Positions 34,007-48,011 of a stretch of 64,000 bases of DNA are shown here, in pieces. The notes under the pieces were generated by a model that worked only from the letters and a program-made list of their open reading frames with translations, did no database searches and was not told the DNA's origin. Both the position numbers and the translations under genes were made by a program. The stretch lies in assembly GCF_004365165.1 (NCBI RefSeq), contig NZ_SOCH01000002.1, positions 225,776 to 289,775 of the forward strand, in the 5' to 3' direction. Source of the DNA: Metamycoplasma hyosynoviae (GTDB taxonomy: Bacteria; Bacillota_I; Bacilli_A; Mycoplasmatales; Metamycoplasmataceae). Each line of letters opens with the position of its first letter. Positions within the stretch are counted from its first letter, which is position 1.

Positions 34007-34993
34007 ATGTTTTTTGGTATTGAAAAATTTAATTACAATTTAGAACTAACTGTATTTTTGAATTTATTAATTTTTATTCTTATTCTAATTGGTATACCTA
34101 TGATATTTATGGGTATAATGTCCGCTTTTAAGATAAAGCCAAGTTCTAAAAAGTCTATCTATTTATATACATTTTCTACTGGAATGTTCTTGATGATAGG
34201 TTCTGCTGGATTTCTAAAAGAAGGCTATATACAACTAGAAATTTGATTTCACAAGCAAGGGCCACAAGGCGGTTTAATACTAACAGGCGGAAATAGTTTA
34301 TATGAACAGCTTTACATTGCTTTAATAGTTGGGGTAAGTACAATAGTAGGACTTGGAATTGTTATTTTAGGAAGATATTTATTATCTGATAAAAAGAAAA
34401 TCGATCTTCATAAAGAACACTATGAACATGACCACTCTGAACACTTGATGTCTTTTGGTGATATTGATAACCCTAAAGCCGCATGAACAGCAATCATAAT
34501 GATGTTAAGTCATAGAATTATTGATGGACTAATACTTGGCCTATCAGTCTATCAAATGACTAATAATGGATTGAACAAAGCCAATGTAGCATTGATAGTT
34601 ACTTTTAATATACATATAATCTTAGAAGCAATTATTGTTTACTACCGTCAATTGCAATATGGATTTACAAAAAAGAGATCTATTTTATTTAACTTTGTCT
34701 CGCTTTTGCTCATAATACCAATAATGTTCATTGGAGCATTTCTAGGAAAATATTTAGATAGAGCTGGTTGAGTAATCCCAGCCTTCCAAATATTAGGCGG
34801 AGCAATAATTATCTTTATGTCTATATTTGAACTCGTACCAGAATTTATCCACTATAGACATATGGATAAAAAAGGAATTTATATCACTTTAATAATATTT
34901 GCTTTATCAATAGTATTCACATTAATCTTATTAAGCTTCCACTCTCACAATCAGGTTTCATCAATTGTAGGAAAAATAATTAATACATCTTAG
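34007..34993 (+). CDS. ZIP-family-like metal transporter
   Basis: 328 residues, about eight membrane helices. A cytosolic-type loop carries the histidine string HKEHYEHDHSEH (135-146), as in many ZIP transporters. The following helix has 'LSHRIIDGLILG' (His169, Asp173), in the place of the HNxPEG motif of ZIP helix 4, and the next has 'NIHIILEAI' (His, Glu), in the place of helix 5. ZIP proteins bring zinc, iron or manganese into the cytosol. The motif residues deviate from the textbook ones, so the family call is probable, not certain. A small lipoprotein gene follows 11 bases later. Confidence 0.68.
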
Positions 34994-35004
34994 AAGGAGA
35001 TAAA

Positions 35005-35463
35005 ATGAAAAAAATATTATTATCACTGCCAATAATAGCTATTACATCATTACCTTTAATTTCAGTCAAATGTGAAAATAGATTTCAAAAAGTAGCTCAA
35101 CTAAATTCATCACAAGTAGAAGAAATAAAAAATCAAATACAGTTTGAAATAACATTAGAAGGAAAAAAGAAATACATAATAGATACTAATTATGACTATA
35201 CAAATTTAAATAAATTTATAGCAGAAAAAAATAACGAATATGTACATAGTGGAAAATTTAGATTTTTACCAAATGATAAAGATTTCAAAAAAATAATAAC
35301 ACTATCTTTTCCAGATGTAAATTCACTTTTTTATGGACATAATTTAACAATAACTTTTTCAAAGGATCAAACCGGAATTCCTATACTACTTTGAGAAGTT
35401 GGATGTGAGGCTTACGGTAAGGAAGGTGAGGGGCAAATCAAACTAGAAGGCGCCCAAAAATAA
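35005..35463 (+). CDS. Small predicted lipoprotein
   Basis: 152 residues. A hydrophobic signal ends in 'LISVKC', giving a probable lipid Cys near residue 23; the lipobox is weak (Lys at -1). The mature part has mostly beta-type sequence and ends in a Gly/Glu-rich tail. No domain is recognised. AAGGAG lies before the ATG, and the gene follows the ZIP-like transporter by 11 bases, so it is likely on the same message. A strong bidirectional terminator follows. Confidence 0.65.
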
Positions 35464-35476
35464 AAAAAAGAAAAAA

Positions 35477-35510
35477 TTAAAAAATACCTTGTGTGAAAGG
35501 TATTTTTTAA
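35477..35510. terminator. Strong bidirectional terminator
   Basis: A 14-bp perfect stem (core AATACCTT with AAGGTATT) and loop GTGTGA, with A-runs on the left and T-runs on the right. It serves the small lipoprotein gene on the plus strand and pepO on the minus strand. Confidence 0.85.
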
Positions 35511-35541
35511 TTTTTTAATTTCAATATTTTATTAAAATTTT

Positions 35542-37449
35542 CTATCAAATTTTCACTCTTTTTTCAGGTGCTAAATACATATTGTCACCTTCTTTGATAT
35601 CAAAAACTTTATAGAAATCATCACTATTTTTGCTTTGAATATTAGTTCTTAATTTCGCAGGTGCATGTACATCTATTTGCAAGTGTAATTTTGCAGTTTC
35701 TTCTCTATATTTAATTCTTCATATTGTCGCAAAACTCAAGAAGAATTTTTGAAGATCACAATCTTTTTCTTTCTTAGCTGCTTCTATTGCGCAAGCCACT
35801 CCGCCGGCATCTGCTATATTTTCAGAAACTGTTAATTTACCATTACATTTACCATATTCAATTTCTTGATTGTCAAATAGTTCAATCATTTGTTTGGTTT
35901 TTTCTTCAAAATTCTTTTTATCTTCTTCTGTTCATCAATTTATCATATTACCATCTACATCAAAATTAGAACCATTGTTGTCAAATGCATGTGAAATTTC
36001 ATGAGCTATAACAGCACCTATACCACCATAGTTTTCACTAGTGTTTCTATTATATTCATAAAAAGGATATTGAAGAATAGCGGCAGGAAATACAATTTGA
36101 TTTTCGGTAGGACTATAATAAGCATTTACTTTAGCAGGTGACATTGATCATAATTTTTTATTTACTGGTTTTAGATATTGACTAAATTTATATTCATTTA
36201 TTAAATAAGTAAATTTAGAAATATTATTTATGAGAGCATTATAACCTTCATATTCCAAAACAACAAAGTCTTTATAATATGGTCTTATTTCAGTAGGGTA
36301 ACCTATATGAATACCTAAACCATTTAATTTTTCAATTGCTTTTTCTATGGTTTTCGGAGTTAATCATGTGTTTTTGGTAATTCTATTTTTATAAATGTTT
36401 ACCATTTCTTTTACCATTCTTTCAACATCACTCTTAGCTTTTTCTCCAAAATAGGTCTTTCCATAAAACATTCCAAAAGGCATATCATAGAATTTCATAG
36501 TTGCATTAATTTCATATTTATCCTTTGGGAAAGACTTAATTCCAGATAATGCGCTAGTATATTCTGTAGCTATCAATCTACATTCATCAGTTAAAAATGA
36601 AGCAGCTGACAATAAAGTATCAATTAATAATCTTGATTTAAATAGTTCAAAATTATTTTTATAAATTAAATCTAGATTTTCTAAGAAATCTAAAGCTGGT
36701 GCACATATTTCTTTAACTTCTTGTCCACCAACTATTTCAGAAGCAATTTTCTTAAAATCTAAGAAACTACATTTTTTAGCAACATAATCAATATCTTTCA
36801 TATTATATAACGATGTAAACACTGCTTCTTGTTCTGGTGTGAGTATGAATTTTGCTAATGTTTCATCAAATTTAATTGCATTATTTATGTGTTTTTCAAC
36901 TAATTCTTTATCTTTATTAAAATATATATTTAATAATTTTGAAACCATATTTTTTCAAACGTTTAATAAGTTGCCTTGTTGTGCAGGGTTAGTATAATAA
37001 TTTTTTGATGGCAAGATTACTTCAGGATAATCAAATCACAAAATTTGTTTTTTACTATCTTTAAAATCATTTATAATAAAAAAGTGAATAGGTAAATATC
37101 TATTAATATAAGAAAATTGCTTGTAATTTTTTTCAATATCTTTTCAACTTTTTAATTGATTTATTTCCTTTATTAGTTCTAAAGCAGGTTTAATTCCATA
37201 TTCTTCACGTGCATCTCAATTACCTACTAATTTGTAAAATTTAACCATTTCTAATAAAATAGACTCATTCCTTATTTCATCAGGATTTGCTTTTCATTTT
37301 TTTAATAAATCAATTTTTAGATTTTTAATATTTTCATCTAATTCATAAAAAGACCCTCAACCAGTCAAATGTTTTGGTATATCATTTTCTTTTATTCATT
37401 TACCATTTATTGCTTCATAGAAGTCTTTTTTTAATAATTCTTTATCCAT
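35542..37449 (-). CDS. pepO: M13-family zinc endopeptidase
   Basis: 635 residues, full M13 (neprilysin/PepO) length. The zinc motif HEISH is at 483-487 in '[15 protein letters not shown]', the third ligand in 'ENIADAGG', and the C-terminus 'PEKRVKIW' corresponds to the family's invariant CxVW-type end, with Trp as the last residue (a UGA codon just before TAG). No signal peptide is visible, so it probably cleaves oligopeptides in the cytosol. AAAGGA precedes the start at 37449. With the two M17 aminopeptidases it fits an organism living on imported peptides. Confidence 0.94.
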
Positions 37450-37551
37450 TATTTTTTCCTTTTTTTCTTGTAATAGATAGTTAATCTATATAAATATATT
37501 AATATAAAACGAATAATTTTTAATGCATTTAGCAAATTCATTTCAAATAAA

Positions 37552-37583
37552 AATCTCCTGCAATTTTAATTTTGAAGGAGATT
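37552..37583 (-). terminator. Terminator after the uvrD-linked membrane protein gene
   Basis: Minus-strand stem AATCTCCT / AGGAGATT, 8 bp with a 16-base loop, followed by a T-rich stretch (TTTTTATTT). It lies just past the stop of the gene at 37605. Confidence 0.6.
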
Positions 37584-37604
37584 ATTTTTCAAATCAATTT
37601 CATA

Positions 37605-39143
37605 TTATGATTTTAATTTATATAAGAATTTATTGTAATATTCCTTATTGAAATTTTCAAATATGATTTTTGTTTGTCTTGATTTTTGAAAGTTCAAAAG
37701 TGCTGATATATAAAGAACATTTTTCTCATTATTTAAATCACTTGATATCGAACTAGAAATTACTAAATATTTAATATTTGTTTTTGTTAAAAAGAAGAAA
37801 ACATTTTCATCAATTTTATTTATTTTAATTCCAATCCGATAGCTATTATCAGATAATGAATTTATTTTTCTTCACAAATTTTCTAGGTTTAAATTATTAG
37901 TAATATTTACTATATAAGACATTTCTTCATTATTTTCTCAGTCCTGAATTTTCTTCAAATAATTTATATTCAAGTAATTGAAAGTGTAATCTTCTATTAA
38001 TAGTAGAGAATCATTGAAATTAAACTTTTTGAAATTTTGTAAGAAGTGTAAGAACAAATACTCATAAACATCAGTTCTAGAAAAATTTTCACGATAATAT
38101 TTCTTCTTTCAAGCATCCGAAAAATTCAAGGATAGAATTGTATTTTTAATATCTTCATCAAAACTCATAGTGGTTTGTTTATTTAAAACATATTCACCAT
38201 TATTTACAGTTGCAATAGCATCATTATATTTTTTCAAGAAAAATTTATATTCTTGTTGATCTAAAAACTGTTTATTTATTTCAATGTAATTAAATTGATT
38301 TTCCGATTTAAGACTATTTTTATATCTACAAAAATTGCATAATATATTAAAATTAAATTCATTAACATCTTGTAAAACATCATTAGAAAATAGAACAACA
38401 AGATCAAAATATTTATTGAATTTTCTAAGTGATTGGAGAAGGTTAAAAAATATTGAGTTTATGTTTTCTATTCCTTCGTTTTCATTATAAAATATATATA
38501 AATTATCACCTTTTGTTCATAGGAAAACTTTTTGAAAAAGTACTTTTGGAATGATATTTTTTAAATTTTTTATAATTTCTTTTTTCTCAAAAGAATGTTC
38601 GCTATTTAATTTCAAAAATAGACATTTTTCAGCATCATTATTAATTACAAAATTAGATGTTTGATATTCTGCAATAAACGGTTCGTAATCTTCTATTTCA
38701 TTTCAAGATAACGTTCCATAAAAATAGTTTAAATCATATCTTTCTAAAATTAGATTATATTTTTTTTCTCTAATTCCAAAACTATCCATTGATATATTTA
38801 ATTTAAATTCTGATGTTTTACTTGTATTAGGATTAAAAGCATCAATTAATAATTTCTGCGTATCAGAAGAAAATATTGAAATAAATAATTCCATACTAAA
38901 TCACATACCATTAACTATTTTTAAATTTTTTAAATAATTAGGTAAAAATCTTAATACATCAATATCATTATTTATTCTTACCCGTCGATTAATTAAATCA
39001 ATATTAAATAATAAAAATCCTGAATATATCTTTTGTGATTGGATATATTTAAGATTTATAGATCTTATTATATTTACTAAAAATATAGTAATTGCAAGAA
39101 TACTAAAGCCAGTGAATAATCAAAACCAAACATTATTTATCAT
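37605..39143 (-). CDS. Membrane-anchored protein of unknown function, coupled to uvrD
   Basis: 512 residues. One N-terminal helix at about 5-25, then a soluble cytosolic-type region. Three parts can be seen: a strand-rich stretch at about 40-145; a region at about 165-270 with alternating strands and helices including 'VFLWTKGDNLYIFYNENEG'; and a C-terminal part from about 340 with a 'LLLIEDYTFNY' strand and repeated strand-helix units. The layout of the last two is reminiscent of degenerate GGDEF and EAL domains, with no catalytic residues kept; this is only a pattern impression. Its start overlaps the uvrD end by 11 bases. Several UGA Trp codons interrupt the frame. Confidence 0.7.
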
Positions 39144-41319
39144 TTGATTCTCATTTCTTGATTGATTCATGATGTCTTAAAATATTTTTAATTTTCTTTT
39201 CACCAGCAAATTTTACACAAATAATGTCTTTATCTTTAACTTCGACTATTTGACCAATTCCATAAGTACTATGTGAAATATAATCTCCGACTATCAACGA
39301 ATCATTATCAGTAATATCAATAGCATTTTTGAATTGACTAGCTGTTATAAACATTTTTCTTTCTCTAATACCTGCTTCTAAAACAAATCTACTTCTTTTA
39401 CTATTCTTATTTAAAGCAAGCGATAAATAAAGTCTTTCTTTTGCTCTTGTCATTGCAACATATGCAATTCTTCTTTCTTCTTCAAGTGCTTCAATATTTT
39501 CATATTTTTCACTGTTTACATTATTCAATTTAGAAAAATCTTCTTTTAAAGAAATGCTTATTGCTCTTTTTAATGGGAATATCCCTTCGCTTAAACCAAT
39601 TACAAAAACATAGTCAAATTCAAGACCCTTGGCGTTATGCACAGTCATTAATGAAACATAGCTTGCCGCATCATCTTCAACATCTCTATCTGTTATCAAA
39701 GTAATTTCTTGAAGGTATTCATCTATTTTTCCGCCTTTGTTTTTTTGTTCTCAGTTTTCAATTGCGGATATTAGACTCAAGAAGTTTTCCATTCTTGATT
39801 CATATTCTTCTTCAGATTTTTTGATATCTTCAAAATAACCAATTTTGTTGATCATAAAATCTTTTATTGTCAACGAAATAGAATTATTTTTCAAGGCACT
39901 GCGCGCATATCTTATAGCATTAATTAAAATAGCTATATTTTTTATAGTTTCAACACTAATACCTAATTTATTATGAATATCATTCAATTTGGTTTCTAAA
40001 CATTTGTATAGATCTAATTTATTTTCTTCTGCGAATCTTAGAAGTTTTTCAATTGTTGCTTCGCCTATTCTTCTTAAAGGTTTATTGATGATTCTAAGAA
40101 GTGAAATTTCACTTCCATCATGTATTACACGAAGGTATGCAAGTGTATCTTTTATTTCTTCTCTTTGATAAAACTTAATAGAACCAAACAATTTATAAAT
40201 GGTATTTTCTTTAATAAGCGCTTCTTCAACAGAACGTGAATAACTATTGATTCTAAATAAAATAGCAATGTTTTTTAATTGAACACGTTGCTTTTTCAAT
40301 TCATTGATTCTTTGTGCAACCCACCTAGCTTCAGCTTCTTCGTTGAATCCTACAAAAAGGTCAACATCAACACCTTCATCATTTTCTGTAAATAGCTTTT
40401 TATCAAATCTAACTTTATTATGAGAAATCAAATTATTGGCTACATTAAGTATTTTTTTGGTAGAACGATAGTTTTGTTCAAGCTTAATGGTCTGTGTATT
40501 TTTGAAGTCTTTGTCAAAGTTCATTATGATATTAATATCAGCATTTCTTCAAGAATAAATAGTTTGATCAGGATCACCAACTATTGTTAAATGATTAGTA
40601 TTTTTAGCAAGCTGTTTTAAGATTTCATATTGAAGCAGGCTAGTGTCTTGAAACTCATCAACTAAAATATGAGTAAATTCATTACTTCATTTTTCAGCTG
40701 CTTTTGTATATTTTGGCGAATAGAATAATCTATGAACAAAAACAAGTAAATCATCAAAATCAAGTGTATGAGCTTTATCTAAGTGTTGTTGGTAGTGTTT
40801 ATATATTTTTGTCCTAATATCATTTTTTAATTCAGAATCTTTTTCTAAATCTTCAGGAGTTTTCAATAAATTCTTTTGATTTTGAATAAATGAAATAAGT
40901 GAATTATAAGTATATGAACTTTGACTAATATTAAGTTCTGAATAAACTACTTTCAATACTTCTCTTTGATCTAGTTCATCAATAATTTGAAAATCATTAG
41001 GAAAATTCATTACGTGGATTTCTCTACGTAAGATTTTGGCGCACAATGAGTGGAATGTAGAAATCGTTGGATAAGTAATAGCATCTTCAATTAAAGCAAA
41101 AGCTCTTTGTTTCATTTCATTAGCTGCTTTATTAGAAAAAGTTAGAGCAAGTATTTTTTCAGGATCAATCCTCAATTCTTCTATTAAATAAACAATTTTA
41201 TTAGTAAGAACTTTCGTTTTACCAGCACCAGCTCCTGCTATAATTCGCAAAGGACCTTCATTATATAAAACGGCATTCTTTTGTTCTTTATTTAGACTAT
41301 CTAAATTTAATATACTCAT
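39133..41319 (-). CDS. pcrA: UvrD/PcrA-like superfamily 1 DNA helicase
   Basis: 728 residues. Motif I '[13 protein letters not shown]', Ia '[11 protein letters not shown]', II 'LVDEFQDT', III '[11 protein letters not shown]', IV 'EQNYRS', V '[16 protein letters not shown]' and VI '[15 protein letters not shown]' are all present, so it should be an active 3'-5' helicase in repair and replication. The start at 41319 was chosen because AAGGAGG precedes it; a longer frame upstream lacks a proper start. The C-terminal 60 residues contain the small '[14 protein letters not shown]' Tudor-like segment seen in PcrA. UGA Trp codons are read at three or more places. Confidence 0.95.
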
Positions 41320-41426
41320 ATTTTTGCCTCCTTGAAGATGAAATCTTTTCTTAATTAACAAAAATAGCAAAAAATTTTTGCCTTCTATTTAATTTTACCA
41401 TTTTTTCAAATTTGATAAAGTTGTTA

Positions 41427-42071
41427 TTAGTTCATGAAGTCCAATTCAGCTAATTTTCTAGGTATCTTTTTAATTTTTAGATTCTTTTTTGAAGTCAAAT
41501 CTTCTTCATCAAATTTATTGTCTCAAACAATTAACGTATTAGAAAATTTATCATTTAATCCAATTCTTCTTTCGCTAAAAACACTGAATAAGAATACTAA
41601 TTCAGTAATAATTGTAAGCGATGAAAGCACAGTTGGAATTGTTAAAAAAACCTTTTGGTAAAGTTTTAATTCGCTTCTTTGAGATACTTGAATAAATGTG
41701 TTTGGACTAATAAAAAATATAAATGAAGTTAATATACAAACTCATAAAAACGAAAATAGTCTTTGTGAATCAAAAACCTTGTTTGAAAATTTTTCCTTTT
41801 CATCTTGTTGTATTAATTTTATTTTACAAATTGCTTTTCCAATTGTTTTTCCTTTTCAGATAATAGGTAAAACTATATAAAAAAATATGAGAAAACTTAT
41901 TAATAAAAATAGCCAAACATAATAATTAGCAATATGATAATAAATTCCTTTTTTATAGTTGAACACCATAAAAGAAGAAAAAATAGCAAAAATCAAAAAC
42001 AAAGTACTATCAATAATAGAAGCTAATATTCGGATAAATGGATGTGCTTTTTTGTTTTGATTTTTTACCAT
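41427..42071 (-). CDS. RDD-family membrane protein
   Basis: 214 residues with about four membrane helices. 'FIRILASIIDSTLFLIFA' at the N-terminus holds the R..D of the first RDD helix, and 'GKTIGKAICKIKLI' follows the second helix, as in this family. A charged tail of about 40 residues follows. The function of such RDD proteins is unknown; transport has been suggested. It overlaps the glycosyltransferase gene by 7 bases (ATGGTAA). Confidence 0.78.
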
Positions 42072-43084
42072 ATGAATTTTTTTAGAATATTTTTTCAGTT
42101 TTTATAATCCAAAATTTCTTTATCAGTAGGAATTACTATTTTTCATTTATTTATGAAATTGTTGTAAGTGTTTAAATCAAATGATTGGTTTTGAATAAAT
42201 TTAGTGATGTTTAATTTGAGTACACTTTTTAAATTATTTAATGTTTTATATTCTCTTGTTTTTTTAGAAAATGCAAGTTGTCCTAAAAACCCAGCAGTGA
42301 AATAAAATAAATGCATTTTTTTAGCAAATTGAAGCGAAGTCATTAAATCAGAATTTTCAAAAGTCTTTGCAAACTTTTCTATTTCTTTTCATTCTTTTTC
42401 AATATTATTAGGATTTAATAAAGTCAATAAATTATTGCTATCTTGAATCCAAATATTTGATAAATAAACAAAAGTTTTCGATAAAAGAAGTGAAATATAT
42501 TTTATAGAAGATGTATATTGGAAACTTGTAAATTTAATATTCATTTCACAAAAAATCCTTTTGTATATGGAAGTTTTTGAAATTGAATTAAATAAATAAG
42601 GACTTACTAAAACAAATGGATCTAATGATTTTTCTAAATTAATTATTTTTTTATCTTCAAATTTAGTTCTATAAAAATCGTGATCATTTAATTGTCTACA
42701 ATACCCAGGAACTTCAATAAAATCAGGAGTATTATTTTTGTTTTCTAAAATAAATTGGTTGAATACTTTTGTGAATTCATTTTTCAGTTGTGAATAAGAA
42801 AGCAAGAAATAAGTGTATTCAGTTTGTACATATTCAAGTGCTTGCTTTACTACTTCTGATAAAATGTTGTGAGTTGAATTAATTATTAATGTCATTCTCT
42901 TATCAAAAATTTCAAGATACTTATTGATTTGAACCAACTCTTCACTATAAGGATCATCTATCAAACAAACAATATTAAAATTCTGATTTTTTTGTTGTTT
43001 TAAATTCTTAAAAATAGCATCTACATTTGTAGTTGTAGGATGATAAATTGGGATAACAAAAGTAATTAATTTTTCTTCATTCAT
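42065..43084 (-). CDS. Family-2-type glycosyltransferase-like protein
   Basis: 339 residues. The N-terminal 110 residues follow the GT-A fold of family 2: 'ITFVIPIYHPTTTNVDAIFK', then a strand ending in 'CLIDDPYSEE', which offers an acidic pair. The canonical DxD in the second half is not obvious, so activity is uncertain. The C-terminal half has hydrophobic stretches but no clear membrane helix. It would be expected to work on a lipid or polysaccharide at the membrane. It follows asnS by 11 bases and overlaps the RDD gene. Confidence 0.7.
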
Positions 43085-43095
43085 TTCAATCCTCT

Positions 43096-44442
43096 TTACA
43101 TTTTAATTGAACCAGGAGTTCTTGGGAAAGGTATTACATCTCTAATATTAGATGCACCTGTAACATACATTACAAGTCTTTCAAAACCAATTCCAAATCC
43201 ACTTGAACCTGCATATCCATATTTTCTTAAATCTAAATATCATTGCAAAGGTTCTTGAGGAATTTTTAGTTCTTTTAATCTATTACATAATTTGTCATAA
43301 TCTGATTCTCTTTGAGAGCCGCCTATTAATTCACCAATTCCCGGAACTAGTAGATCAAATGCTGCAACAGTTTTTTTATCTGGGTTTTGATACATATAAA
43401 ATGCTTTAAGTTCTTTTGGATAGTTAATAACCGCAACAGGTCCATTTACAATTTTTTCAGATATGAATTTTTCGTGTTCAGAAGCTAAATCCATTCCAAA
43501 AGTAATGTTTTTTTCTTCAAAACTTGATTTGTGTTTTTGTAAAACAGGAATAACATCTTTATATTCCATAATAGTTAATTTAGTGTTAATGAATTTATTT
43601 AATGCATTTAACAACTTATTATCTTTTAACGAATCTAAAAATTGCATTTCGCTTTGATAGTTTTTTAAAACATTAGAAATTACTGTTTTAAGTAAATCAT
43701 CAGCAAGTAAAATTACATCCTTTAATTCATAAAAAGCTACTTCGGGTTCAATCATTCAAAATTCTGCTAAATGCCTTGATGTATGGGAATTTTCAGCTCT
43801 GAAGGTAGGTGCAAATGTATATACTTTTTTAAATCCTGATGCATAAGCTTCTGCGTGTAATTGTCCTGTAACTCCAAGGAATGCTTTTTGTTTGAAAAAC
43901 ATTTCTTTCCCGTCACTTTCAACATTCAAAGTTTCACCCGCTCCTTCACCATCATTTGAAGTAATAATAGGGGCGGCAATGTTTATGAAATCATGTTCTT
44001 GAAAATATTTATGAATTTCATAAGTTAAAGCATTTCTAATTATCATAATAGTTCTAAATAAATTAGTTCTATGTCTTAGTTGAGGTATTTCTCTTAGAAA
44101 ATCAATTGTAATTTCTTTTTTTTGGATTGGGAAATCAGGGGTATTTAAGTTGTAAATTTTCAAATCACTTACAACTAGTTCAATAGGCTGTGGTGATTTA
44201 GGTGTTAAAAATAATTTCCCCTTGGCAAAAAGTGAAGTTCCTAGATTCAAACTATCAATGTCAAATTTAGCAATGTCACTGCCTTTAATAACAAGTTGCA
44301 AGTTATCAATGCTGCTTCCATCATTTATAGTTACAAATCTAATTTTTTCATTTCCTCTATTTGCAACTACTCATCCCTTGATTTCAAAATCTTGTGAGTC
44401 TTCAATTTTACTTAATGAACTTAAAAGAGTTTTTATCGTCAT
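43096..44442 (-). CDS. asnS: Asparaginyl-tRNA synthetase
   Basis: 448 residues, class IIb. An N-terminal OB-fold ([19 protein letters not shown]) is followed by the catalytic core: motif 2 '[20 protein letters not shown]' and motif 3 '[18 protein letters not shown]' with the invariant Arg. It charges tRNA-Asn directly. It begins 3 bases after the end of serS and runs into the glycosyltransferase gene, so serS, asnS, the transferase and the RDD protein probably form one transcript. UGA Trp codons occur at several positions. Confidence 0.95.
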
Positions 44443-44445
44443 ATC

Positions 44446-45714
<1,269 letters not shown>

Positions 45715-45821
45715 AATTTCTCCTTAATAGAGTTCAAATTTTATTATTTAAAAATTATAATTAAAAAAAATATTTTATAGATAATATAGAATTTATATAT
45801 AGAAATGGGGTATGAGAACTT

Positions 45822-48011
45822 ATGAGTGATTACATAAAAATTACAGGTATATTCAAGAAAATGCTTTTCGAAAAAGAAGCAGATAAGTTTCGCATTGCTT
45901 CTTGCAAGATCATTCAAGTTGAAGATAAAAATATATCAGTTAAAACTAATAAATATGGCAATATTTCTGTAATTTCAAAAGATTTTGATTTCGAATTTGA
46001 TAAATATTATGAACTTACTCTTGAAAATGCACGTCATTCAAAATACCCTGAGAGTTATAATTTAATTGAATTAAAAGAAAGTGAATTGTGAAAATTAAAC
46101 TATGTAGTTAAATTTTTACAAGGAACTAATTTCCCAGGCATTGGCGAAATTAGAGCAAAAAAAATTGTTGAAAAATATGGTTTTAATACATTGAAAGTTA
46201 TAGCTTATGATAAGTCTATAACTGCAAAATCTCTTGGAATTAATGATGAATCTCTTGAAAAAGCAAGACACTTTCTCAAAACTAATCCCCAAATAATTGA
46301 AGATCAACTATTTTTCTTGAAACTGAATTTATCACCAAGTTTTTATGAAAAGATAAGTAAAGAATTTTCAAACCTTTCACAATTTCTTGAAACTTATCGA
46401 GAAAATTTTTATAAATACTATTTTGAAAGTGATGGAGTAATAATTTCTGATCTTGAGAAAATTTCAAAAAACTTCTATCCAGAAGGTCATTTTTTTGATT
46501 ACTCAATTAGAATTTATAAAGCATTAGAAGACTTTTTCTTTAATTTAGGACACACTAAAACTCAAATAAATACTTTTTATTCTTACTATTATTTAAATTA
46601 TGAAAAAATAACAATTGAAGTCTTTAAAGAAGGATTAAAACATTTAATTCAAGAAAACTATATTCTTTTATTTGATAATCGTAGTTGAATAACAACTGCA
46701 AAACTTCGTAATATGGAAGAATATATTATCAAAAGATTAAAATCTATAAAATACAAAAATAATGCTTTTAAATTTAAAAAATTCAATAGTCCAGACTTTC
46801 ATAAATTACAAAACGAAGCTATCAATACATCATTAAATAATTCACTTACTTTAATTACGGGCTCACCTGGAACTGGTAAAACTTTAATAATTAATAAAAT
46901 TATTAAATTACTTTTAGAACATTATGATAACAACAACATTGCAGTTGTTACTCCAACCGGCCGTGCCACTATAAATATAAATAAAAATTCTGAAATAAAA
47001 GCTTCTACAATTCATAGTTTCCTACAGTGAAATGTTGAAGAAAATGTTTTTGAAATAAATGAAACTTGACCCGAGAAAAAAGAAGTCCTAATTATTGATG
47101 AGTTTTCAATGGTTAGTGTTGATCTTTTCTATCATTTATTAAAAGGTATTTCCGAGAAAACTTTAACAAAAATTATTTTAGTAGGTGATAAAAATCAATT
47201 GCCTGCAATAGGTCCAGGATATTTAATAAAAGATTTTATTGAAACTGGTATTTTTGAAACTATTGAACTTACAAAAATATATCGTCAAAGTGAAAATTAT
47301 GAAATAATAAAAGATGCTGTTGATATCAATGAAATGAAAATTCCTGAGTTCAAAGGTAAGAATTCTAAATTTAATGAAACTTCAAAAGAAAACCTTGGAA
47401 AAGCCGTTATTTCTGAGATAAATAAATTATTGAAAAAAGGCTTTACCAAAAGGGATATTGGAGTTTTAAGTCCTATTTACAATTATCAAACCGGAATAGA
47501 TAATTTGAATGTAATTCTTTCGGAATTTTGAAGAAATCAAGAAAAAACAGAATCTATTACTTTAAATAAAAGAACATTATTTATTGATGATAAAATAATT
47601 AATTTGATTAATGATCCCATAAAAAATATATTTAATGGTGAAATAGGATACATCAATAAATTCATTTATAATGAAAACATTTTAACCCATATACAAGTGG
47701 AATTTGAATATGATCACAAATATGTCCAATATACCAAAAAAGATTTTTTACAAAAAACTACATTAGCCTATTGTACAAGTGTTCATAAATATCAAGGTAG
47801 TGAATGTCCAATAGTATTAACTATATTATTTGATGAAGCTAAAAAACTTTTAAGTAAAAAGTTGTTATATACTGCAATTACTCGTGCTCAAAGATTAAGT
47901 GTAATTTTTGGAGAATATGAGGCATTACAACTTTGTATAGAAAATGATGAAGATTCAAATCGTCAAACATGTATTGAAGAATTATGAAAAACCATAGAAG
48001 GAGCTAACTAA
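45822..48011 (+). CDS. recD2: RecD2-type ATP-dependent helicase
   Basis: 729 residues. The N-terminal third has an OB-like region and 'GTNFPGIGEIRAKKIVEKYG', a helix-hairpin-helix-like segment usual in RecD2. Helicase motifs: I 'GSPGTGKTLIIN', II 'LIIDEFSMV', III 'GDKNQLPAIGPG', and C-terminal 'TSVHKYQGSE' and 'YTAITRAQ'. It is a 5'-3' helicase; with no RecB or RecC partner the RecD2 name fits. UGA Trp codons interrupt it at five places. It overlaps pth (TAATG). Confidence 0.92.

Noticed and set aside
41320..41370. A longer UvrD starting at 41370
   Set aside because: The extra 17 residues are not part of the family, and AAGGAGG lies directly before the ATG at 41319.
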